Below are positions 58,333 to 64,000 of a DNA stretch of 64,000 nucleotides, piece by piece (within the stretch, counting starts at the first letter, position 1; each line of letters opens with the position of its first letter). A program made the translations under genes and the position numbers. Location of the stretch: contig CALBCJ010000038.1 of NCBI GenBank assembly GCA_937926975.1, positions 1-64,000 on the forward strand, written 5' to 3'. The notes below the pieces were generated by a model. It saw nothing but the letters and a program-made list of their open reading frames with translations. It did not search any database and was not told the origin of the DNA. The stretch is from an uncultured Propionibacteriaceae bacterium (GTDB lineage Bacteria; Actinomycetota; Actinomycetes; Propionibacteriales; Propionibacteriaceae).

Positions 58333-59402
58333 GCACCCAGCCAGACCAGACCACAGCCGCCTCGTCGGGTACGGCTGCCGAGACCGCCGGGCGGGTGGTG
58401 ACGATCACCGGCGGCACCGGCTCCTTCGGGTCGACCATGGCCCGCTACCTGCTCGCCCACGACGTCGGCCAGGTCAACATCCTCAGCCGCGACGAGTCCA
58501 AGCAGGACGCGATGCGCCGTACGCTCAACGACGCCCGGGTCCGCTACTTCATCGGTGACGTGCGTGACCCGCAGAGCCTGACCGCGCCGATGACCGGCGC
58601 CGACCACGTCTTCCACGCCGCCGCGCTGAAGATCGTGCCGAGCTGCGAGTTCTTCCCCCAGCAGGCCGTCGCCACCAACGTCACCGGTAGCCACAACGTG
58701 ATCGAGGCGGCGGCGCAGGCGGGGGTCCGGTCGCTGGTGGTGCTGTCGACCGACAAGGCGGTGTACCCGATCAACGCGATGGGGATGACCAAGGCGCTGA
58801 TGGAGAAGACCGCGCAGGCCTTCGCCCGCAACCACCCCGACTCGCCGACGACGGTCAGCGTCACCCGGTACGGCAACGTCATGTACTCGCGGGGCTCGGT
58901 GATCCCGCTGCTGGTGCAGCAGATCCGCGACGGGCGCCCGCTGACGATCACCGAGCCGACGATGACCCGCTTCCTGATGAGCCTGGACGAGTCGGTGGAG
59001 CTGGTGCTGCACGCCTTCAGCCACGCCCAGCCGGGCGACCTCTTCGTCAAGAAGGCCCCAGCGACAACGGTCGACACCCTGTTCCGGGCGGTCGCCGGGC
59101 TGCTCGGGGTCGAGCACCCCGAGATCCAGGTGATCGGTGCGCGGCACGGGGAGAAGATGCACGAGTCGCTGCTCAGCACCGAGGAGATGGCCAAGGCCGA
59201 GGACCAGGGCGACTTCTTCCGGGTCCCGCTCGACGCCCGCGGCCTGCAGTACGAGCTGTACTTCGACCAGGGCCGGCAGCGGATCCCGCGCGACCAGGAC
59301 TACACCAGCGCCAGCACCACCCAGCTCGACCTGGAGCAGACCCAGCGGCTGATGATGACCTTGCCCGAGATCCAGGCCGCCGTCGCCGAGGCCCGGCGAT
59401 GA
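58329..59402 (+). CDS. fnlA: UDP-GlcNAc 4,6-dehydratase/5-epimerase (FnlA/CapE)
   Basis: A 357-aa SDR enzyme of the FlaA1/CapE group, first step from UDP-GlcNAc to UDP-L-FucNAc. The dinucleotide site is VVTITGGTGSFGSTM (TGGTGSFG). At the catalytic position it has VYPINAMGMTKALMEKTA, with Met-x3-Lys instead of the usual Tyr-x3-Lys, as in CapE-type inverting dehydratases. Conserved GARHGEKMHESLLSTEEM follows. The first ~20 residues are a low-complexity extension. Stop overlaps fnlB. Confidence 0.9.
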   Translation: MSTQPDQTTAASSGTAAETAGRVVTITGGTGSFGSTMARYLLAHDVGQVNILSRDESKQDAMRRTLNDARVRYFIGDVRDPQSLTAPMTGADHVFHAAALKIVPSCEFFPQQAVATNVTGSHNVIEAAAQAGVRSLVVLSTDKAVYPINAMGMTKALMEKTAQAFARNHPDSPTTVSVTRYGNVMYSRGSVIPLLVQQIRDGRPLTITEPTMTRFLMSLDESVELVLHAFSHAQPGDLFVKKAPATTVDTLFRAVAGLLGVEHPEIQVIGARHGEKMHESLLSTEEMAKAEDQGDFFRVPLDARGLQYELYFDQGRQRIPRDQDYTSASTTQLDLEQTQRLMMTLPEIQAAVAEARR

Positions 59403-60490
59403 GGGTCGCGGTCACCGGGGCCGACGGCTTCCTCGGCTGGCACCTGCGGGTACGGGCCTCGGCGCTGCACCCCGAGCTGGAGGTGGTCCCGGTCGCCCAG
59501 GCCGACTGGCCCCGGCTGCCCGAGCTGCTGGCCGGGGCCGACGCGGTGATCCACCTGGCCGGGATGAACCGCGGCCCGCAGGACGAGGTCCGCGACACCA
59601 ACATCGCCCTGGCCCGGGACGTGGTCGCCGCGCTCGGGGAGCGCGGGGCCCGGCTGGTCTTCGCCTCCTCGGTCCAGGCCGGCAACGGGACCCCGTACGG
59701 GACCGGCAAGGCGGTCGCCGGCGAGGTCCTGGGCGAGGCCGCCGCCGGCTGGGGCACCGCGTACGTGGAGGCCCGGCTGCCGAACCTCTTCGGCGAGCAC
59801 GGCCGGCCGTACTACAACTCGTTCGTCCAGACCATGGTCACCATGGCGGCCGAGGGCTCGGTGCCCGAGCAGGTCGACGACCGCCCGATCGGGCTGCTGC
59901 ACGCCCAGCGCGCCGCCGAGGTGCTGCTGGCCGGGCTGGCCGGGCCGAGCCTGACGACCAGCCCCGAGCCCCACCAGGTCCGGCTGCCCGAGGTCTGGCA
60001 GCTGCTCACCGAGCTCCACGCTGACTACGCCACCGGCACCATCCCCCAGATCGGTGACGACTTTCGGCTGGACCTGTTCAACACCTACCGGGCGGCACTG
60101 TTCCCGCAGGGGTACCCGATCTGGCTGCAGCCGCGCAGCGACCCCCGTGGCCGGCTGGTGGAGGGGGTCCGCAGCCGCAGCGCCGGCGGGCAGGCCTTCG
60201 TCTCGACGACCAACCCGGGCTTCACCCGGGGCGAGCACTTCCACCTGCGCAAGATCGAGCGCTTCTGCGTCCTCGCCGGGCGGGCCGAGATCGCGCTGCG
60301 GCGCCACCTGACCGACGAGGTGGTCACCTTCCAGGTGTCGGGTGACGAGCCGGTCGCGATCGACATGCCGACGATGTGGACCCACAGCATCACCGCTGGT
60401 GACGAGCAGGTCACCACGATGTTCTGGACCAACGAGCTGTTCGACCCGGAGCACCCCGACACCTACCCCGAGCCGGTACGGCTCGGCTAA
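59399..60490 (+). CDS. fnlB: Reductase/epimerase FnlB (CapF-type) with cupin domain
   Basis: A 363-aa bifunctional enzyme of the CapF/WbjC type, reducing and epimerising the sugar in UDP-FucNAc synthesis. N-terminal SDR: VAVTGADGFLGWHL and catalytic TPYGTGKAVAGEVL (Tyr-x3-Lys). The C-terminal ~110 residues are a cupin with the zinc-binding R-G-E-H-F-H-L-R motif and VLAGRAEIALRRH. Complete. The start overlaps the fnlA stop (ATGA). fnlC follows after an interruption of about 1 kb. Confidence 0.9.
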   Translation: MRVAVTGADGFLGWHLRVRASALHPELEVVPVAQADWPRLPELLAGADAVIHLAGMNRGPQDEVRDTNIALARDVVAALGERGARLVFASSVQAGNGTPYGTGKAVAGEVLGEAAAGWGTAYVEARLPNLFGEHGRPYYNSFVQTMVTMAAEGSVPEQVDDRPIGLLHAQRAAEVLLAGLAGPSLTTSPEPHQVRLPEVWQLLTELHADYATGTIPQIGDDFRLDLFNTYRAALFPQGYPIWLQPRSDPRGRLVEGVRSRSAGGQAFVSTTNPGFTRGEHFHLRKIERFCVLAGRAEIALRRHLTDEVVTFQVSGDEPVAIDMPTMWTHSITAGDEQVTTMFWTNELFDPEHPDTYPEPVRLG

Positions 60491-60512
60491 CCGGTACGGG
60501 CGGGACGAGCCG

Positions 60513-60518
60513 TAGGCT
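60513..60518 (+). promoter_or_regulatory. Leaderless -10 box (TAGGCT)
   Basis: TAGGCT is 6 nt before the ATG at 60525; no ribosome binding site. Confidence 0.5.
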
Positions 60519-60524
60519 CACAGC

Positions 60525-61178
60525 ATGACCGCCAACGAGCAGGACCCCGTGGTCGTGGCAGGGCCAGCAGCAGCCGGGCAGCAGGCAGGCGTCAGCCCGG
60601 AACCCGTACCCCTCCCGGAGCCCGTCCAGACCGTCACGGTTCGGTACCTGCCAGGAGCGTCCGCCGTGGTCATGCGATCGCAGGTGATCACGCTCATCGT
60701 GCTCGCGGTCGTCATGGTGGCACTGGCAGGACTGGCAGGACTCGTGCTGGCGGCGAGGGTGTCGATCGCGGCGCTGGGCCTGGCCCTGCTGTCGATGGCT
60801 ACGGTCGTGCTGTGCGTTGTGGGCCTGCTACGGATCAGGCGGTCGAACAAGGTCCGCGACGCCGGTGCCCCGTACCTGGTGCTCGACCGTGAAGGCATCA
60901 CCGTCGACAACCGCGAGGGCACCTTGCGACTGCCGTGGTGGCTGGTCACCAGCGCCTCGTGGGAGCCTCGCGTACGGCGGCGGGCCCTGGTGCTGCGGCT
61001 GGACCCGCGGCTCACCGCGGCCACGCCGGGGGTGGTGTCCAGCGTCCGCGGTCAGGAGCTGGGCTTCTACCGCCGCCGGGGAATCCCGATCGTCGGCGGC
61101 CTGACCGACCCGTCGGCGGACCGGGTCGCGGAGGCGGTGTCCAGGTTCACCGACGGACGGCTGTCGCCAGGGTCCTGA
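60525..61178 (+). CDS. Two-helix membrane protein with PH-like domain
   Basis: A 217-aa protein with a proline/alanine-rich N terminus, two hydrophobic helices (ITLIVLAVVMVALAGLAGLV and LALLSMATVVLCVVGLLRI) and a cytoplasmic C-terminal beta domain (YLVLDREGITVDNREGTLRL, WWLVTSASWEPRVRRRALVL) resembling bacterial PH-like (bPH) modules. No enzymatic residues. It stands inside the fnl cluster but is not known to take part in FucNAc synthesis; it has its own leaderless promoter. Function unknown. Confidence 0.7.
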   Translation: MTANEQDPVVVAGPAAAGQQAGVSPEPVPLPEPVQTVTVRYLPGASAVVMRSQVITLIVLAVVMVALAGLAGLVLAARVSIAALGLALLSMATVVLCVVGLLRIRRSNKVRDAGAPYLVLDREGITVDNREGTLRLPWWLVTSASWEPRVRRRALVLRLDPRLTAATPGVVSSVRGQELGFYRRRGIPIVGGLTDPSADRVAEAVSRFTDGRLSPGS

Positions 61179-61184
61179 GGCCGG

Positions 61185-61364
61185 TCACGGAAGGTCGTCG
61201 CTGATTCTGGAGAAGACGTGCAGGTCGACCACCCCAGAGTGCGTTGTCCCGGCCCGCCGGGCGACACCCTCGAACCTGAACCCGGCCTGCCGTGCGGGCC
61301 GCAGGGCTCGCAGCACCAGCGTGCCGTCGCTCAGCTCTGGTCGGGGAAAAGTGGGCATCGTCAT
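61185..61364 (-). pseudogene. GNAT acetyltransferase remnant with internal deletion
   Basis: A 59-codon frame. Its N-terminal part RPELSDGTLVLRALRP is the start of a RimJ/RimL-type GNAT protein, and it continues without interruption into ARQAGFRFEGVARRAG, normally found about 110 residues later, then DLHVFSRISDDLP, the usual GNAT end. The acetyl-CoA binding core is missing, so the product cannot be active. A Shine-Dalgarno-like AGGATGACG precedes the ATG at 61364. A deleted pseudogene between fnlB and fnlC. Confidence 0.7.
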
Positions 61365-61489
61365 CCTGAGTGCGAAGAACAGCTCAGCCCGGGAAAGGTA
61401 CCTGGTCCGAGCCGTGCTGGCCACCCGGTTTCCGACCCGTACGACCCCGTCGTGACCGCCGACAGCGGTCTGGGTGGAAGGATGACGCT

Positions 61490-62596
61490 GTGACGAAAGT
61501 GATGACCGTCGTCGGGACCCGGCCGGAGATCATCCGGCTGTCGGAGGTGATCAAGCGGCTCGACCGTACGGTCGACCACGTGCTGGTCCACACCGGGCAG
61601 AACTGGGACCCGCTGCTCAACGAGGTCTTCTTCGCTGACCTGAGGCTACGGGCCCCGGACCGGCTGCTGGGGGTCCGGACCGACTCCCTCGGCCAGGTGC
61701 TCGCAGACGTGCTGACCGGGACCGAGCAGGCGATCCGGGACCTGCGCCCCGACGCGCTGCTGGTGCTGGGCGACACCAACTCCTGCCTGGCTGCGGTGAT
61801 GGCGAAGCGGATGCGGGTGCCGGTGTACCACATGGAGGCCGGGAACCGGTGCTTCGACGAGAACGTGCCGGAGGAGACGAACCGGCGCCTGGTCGACCAT
61901 GTCGCCGACTACAACCTGGTCTACACCGAGCACGCCCGCCGGAACCTGCTCGCCGAGGGGCTCCACCCGCGCCGGATCCTCAAGACCGGCTCCCCGATGA
62001 AGGAGGTCCTCGACGCCCACCGGGCCGCGATCGAGGCGTCCGACGTGCTGAGCCGGCTCGGCCTGACCGACCGGGGGTACCTGCTGGTCAGCGCCCACCG
62101 GGAGGAGAACGTCGACTCCCCGGCCCGGCTGGGGGCGCTGCTCGACTGCCTGCAGGCCGCGCACACCGAGCTCGGGCTGCCGGTGCTGGTGTCGACGCAC
62201 CCGCGTACCCGCAAGCGCCTCGACGCGCTGGGCCGGACCCTCGACGGGGTCACCTTCCACGAGCCGCTGGGCTTTCTCGACTACAACCACCTGCAGCTGC
62301 ACAGCGCCTGCGTGCTGTCGGACTCCGGCACGATCGCGGAGGAGTCCAGCCTGCTGGGCTTCCCGGCGGTCACCCTGCGGGACTCGATCGAGCGGCCCGA
62401 GGCGCTCGACACCGGGGCGATCGTGATGACCGGCCTCGACCCGGCGAACGTGCTGGACGGGGTCCGGCTGGCGATGCTCCGCGAGCCGACGGTGGTCCCC
62501 GACGACTACCAGATCGGCAACTGCTCCGAGCGTACGGTGAGCTTCATCGTCTCCACCGTGGCCCGCTACCAGCAGTGGAGCGGCCTGCGCGACTGA
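61490..62596 (+). CDS. fnlC: UDP-N-acetyl 2-epimerase FnlC (WecB family)
   Basis: A 368-aa epimerase converting the C-2 of the intermediate to give UDP-L-FucNAc. GT-B fold motifs: VMTVVGTRPEIIRLSEVIKR at the N terminus, EAGNRCFDENVPEETNRRLV in the middle and LSDSGTIAEESSLLGFPAVT, the family's UDP-binding stretch. GTG at 61490 follows GGAAGGATG. It is the last of the three FucNAc genes and is separated from fnlB by the membrane gene and the GNAT remnant. Sequence is most like FnlC/WbjD (MnaA group). Confidence 0.9.
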   Translation: MTKVMTVVGTRPEIIRLSEVIKRLDRTVDHVLVHTGQNWDPLLNEVFFADLRLRAPDRLLGVRTDSLGQVLADVLTGTEQAIRDLRPDALLVLGDTNSCLAAVMAKRMRVPVYHMEAGNRCFDENVPEETNRRLVDHVADYNLVYTEHARRNLLAEGLHPRRILKTGSPMKEVLDAHRAAIEASDVLSRLGLTDRGYLLVSAHREENVDSPARLGALLDCLQAAHTELGLPVLVSTHPRTRKRLDALGRTLDGVTFHEPLGFLDYNHLQLHSACVLSDSGTIAEESSLLGFPAVTLRDSIERPEALDTGAIVMTGLDPANVLDGVRLAMLREPTVVPDDYQIGNCSERTVSFIVSTVARYQQWSGLRD

Positions 62597-62698
62597 CCCC
62601 CGGGGGCGGCGGTCTGCGCTGGCCGGAGGTCAGTCGAGCGGGACGAGCCGGGCCACCTGCTCGGGAGTGACGAGAGGGCCCTACGCGCGCTCGGCGGC
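62597..62698. other. Intergenic stretch with a possible degraded frame
   Basis: About 100 bases. On the minus strand a short frame ending GPLVTPEQVARLVPLD then stop could be the tail of a decayed gene, but no start or family was recognised. Confidence 0.2.
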
Positions 62699-63067
62699 TC
62701 AGTGGCGCAGCGTGACCCGGCTCTCGGTGCACAGCCAGGAGCCGTCAACGAGCCGGTAGGTCTGGTCCATCCGCAGCGGCCAGGCCTGTCCGGAGCCGTC
62801 CGGGCGGTACCCGGTGACCACCCGACCCACCAGGTGTGCCGTGTCCTGGCCGGTGCTGACCTCGGCTCCCTCCTCGATCACCTGGTGGTAGACGAACTGA
62901 CCCTGCTGGATCCCCTCCATCCACTCGTCGAGCGGCTGGACGTACCCGGTCATGTGCACCAGGTGCGCATCGGGGGTGAAGCAGGCCGTCAGCGCCTCGG
63001 TGTCGCCGGCGTCCATCGCCTCCAGCTGCCGGCGCCACACCGCCAGCACCGCATCCGTACCCGTCAT
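62699..63067 (-). CDS. SnoaL/DUF4440-like small protein
   Basis: A 122-aa NTF2-like protein. Pattern: LEAMDAGDTEALTACFTPDA, HMTGYVQPLDEWMEGIQQGQ and VVTGYRPDGSGQAWPLRMDQ ending SWLCTESRVTLRH, typical of the SnoaL/DUF4440 family with a single beta-rich cone. No catalytic pair can be assigned. The ATG at 63067 is 8 nt after a TAGGGT box. It stands alone between fnlC and the AAA ATPase. Function unknown. Confidence 0.82.
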   Translation of the reverse strand: MTGTDAVLAVWRRQLEAMDAGDTEALTACFTPDAHLVHMTGYVQPLDEWMEGIQQGQFVYHQVIEEGAEVSTGQDTAHLVGRVVTGYRPDGSGQAWPLRMDQTYRLVDGSWLCTESRVTLRH

Positions 63068-63075
63068 GGCCCAAG

Positions 63076-63081
63076 ACCCTA
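63076..63081 (-). promoter_or_regulatory. Leaderless -10 box (TAGGGT)
   Basis: TAGGGT on the minus strand, 8 nt before the ATG at 63067. Confidence 0.4.
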
Positions 63082-63162
63082 CCTGGCCGAGAAGTCTGCT
63101 GACAGACAGCGAATCTGGCAGAATCTGGACGAAAGTGCCCATGTATCTGCGGGTGGTGGCGC

Positions 63163-64000
63163 ATGCTGATCAGGTTCGCGATGGAGAACGTCCGGTCCGT
63201 CTGGGGGTCGGTCGAGCTGTCGATGGTGGCCGTCGACGACCGCCCCGAGGTCCGCCGGCCGGAGGGGCTGAGTGTGGGCCTGCTGCCGGTGGCCGGGATC
63301 TTCGGGGCGAATGCCTCGGGCAAGTCGAACATCCTAACCGGGATGGAGTGCTGAGCAGTGCGGTCAGCGACTCGCTGCGCTGGGGTGACGAGATTCCGGT
63401 CCAGCCGTTCGCCTTCGGAGACGGACCGACGACAGACTCCTCCTTCGCAGTCGATCTTGAGGTCGACGGGGTACGGGTTGAGTACCTGCTCGATCTGCGT
63501 CCAGAGCATGTGACGTACGAGGGCCTGTTCCACTATCCGGAGGGCCGCCGGCGACGGGTCTTCGAGCGGGAACGCGTGGCTGGGCAGAACGGGACCGTGC
63601 CGTCGCACCGGCTGATCCTGCAGCGCGGACTGGGCCGGCTGTCGGGGGCCCGGGCGCAGCTCAGTGAGCGGGTGCTGGCGCTCACCATCATGCGTCGCTT
63701 CGACGACCCCCTGATCAGCGCAGTCAGTGACCAGATCGGCGCGCTGCAGCCCTTGTCGGTCAGCCGGCTGCCGCGGGCGGACTGGTGGGCAACCGGGCCG
63801 ACTGACTTCTTCCTTGACGCTGAGCCGAGCGCGAAGCGTGACCGGGCGCTGGCCCTGCTCCAGCTGGCGGACCTGGGGGTGTCGGATGTGGTGTACGACG
63901 ACCGGCAGGTGCGCATATCCGGGGGGTCGCTATTGGTTGGGCCGGTTCCCCGCCTGGTCCATGAGGCCGGGGGCGAGCGGCGCGAGCTCGAGATGCGTGA
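63163..64000 (+). pseudogene. AAA-family ATPase (OLD/AbiLii-like), frameshifted and cut by window edge
   Basis: The 5' part encodes RFAMENVRSVWGSVELSMVA and Walker A GANASGKSN (residues 48-56), typical of AAA_15/AbiLii or PtuA-like anti-phage ATPases. A stop appears after codon 63 (TGA 63352-63354). From 63351 on, the reading continues in the -1 frame (LSSAVSDSLRWGDEIPVQPF, then FAVDLEVDGVRVEYLLDLRP and so on) uninterrupted to the window end, which is the normal next part of such proteins. The join (GGAGTGCTGAGC instead of the expected GGAGTGGCTGAGC) looks like loss of a single G. Either a recent inactivation, a programmed or phase-variable shift, or a sequencing error. Confidence 0.75.

Noticed and set aside
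1..64000. tRNA, rRNA, insertion sequence, integrase or attachment site
   Set aside because: No cloverleaf, rRNA core, transposase or integrase motif was recognised.

Overview
The window is a gene-dense, very GC-rich chromosomal segment of an actinomycete. The evidence is the conserved actinobacterial block ppa / dacB / DUF2342 metalloprotease / tilS / hpt / ftsH / folE-folP-folB-folK-DUF3180, an Lsr2 nucleoid protein next to clpC, an LAXTG-type (sortase E) surface protein, many GTG starts, and frequent leaderless promoters (TAnnnT box 6-8 nt before the start codon). The genus cannot be fixed from this sequence. No tRNA, rRNA, CRISPR array, insertion sequence or prophage was seen.

Layout. 1-0.8 kb: two tandem paralogous lipoproteins on the minus strand, the first cut by the window edge. 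1.2-7 kb: a four-gene plus-strand cassette of overlapping or closely spaced genes: a 494-aa protein with a faint sigma-factor-like segment, a 372-aa unknown, a CHAT-domain cysteine protease with an apparent His/Cys dyad, and a 560-aa TPR-like helical-repeat protein. This is the best candidate for an undescribed (probably conflict or defence signalling) system. 7-12 kb: two small membrane proteins, a YefM-YoeB toxin-antitoxin pair, a TetR-controlled ABC-2 exporter operon, and a VapBC pair with a perfect 20-bp palindromic operator. 12-23 kb: two paralogous secreted subtilases bracket a cobalamin-riboswitch-controlled BtuFCD-type importer and an APC amino-acid permease. 23-31 kb: an OPT oligopeptide transporter, a cell-wall-anchored surface protein, a secreted trypsin-like protease with a small lipoprotein, and an ECF sigma factor with a membrane partner.

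31-36 kb: EamA transporter, YqeY, a zinc-ribbon membrane protein overlapping an RNase HI fused to an NTF2-like domain, a TRM11-like methyltransferase and pyrophosphatase. 36.5-46.5 kb: core housekeeping block for peptidoglycan maturation, tRNA-Ile lysidine synthesis, purine salvage, FtsH proteolysis and de novo folate synthesis, in which folE to DUF3180 are nearly all overlapping. 46.6-54.8 kb: a coiled-coil membrane protein, a DUF2975/XRE pair behind an AT-rich repeat-filled promoter, a LacI regulator, lsr2, clpC and a NERD-UvrD helicase. 54.8-62.6 kb: a surface-polysaccharide locus with a double GT2 glycosyltransferase, a WbuB-like transferase and FnlA/FnlB/FnlC enzymes for UDP-L-FucNAc; the fnlB-fnlC junction is interrupted by an unrelated membrane gene and a deleted GNAT pseudogene. 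The window closes with a SnoaL-like protein and the 5' part of an AAA ATPase (anti-phage type family) carrying a one-base frameshift.
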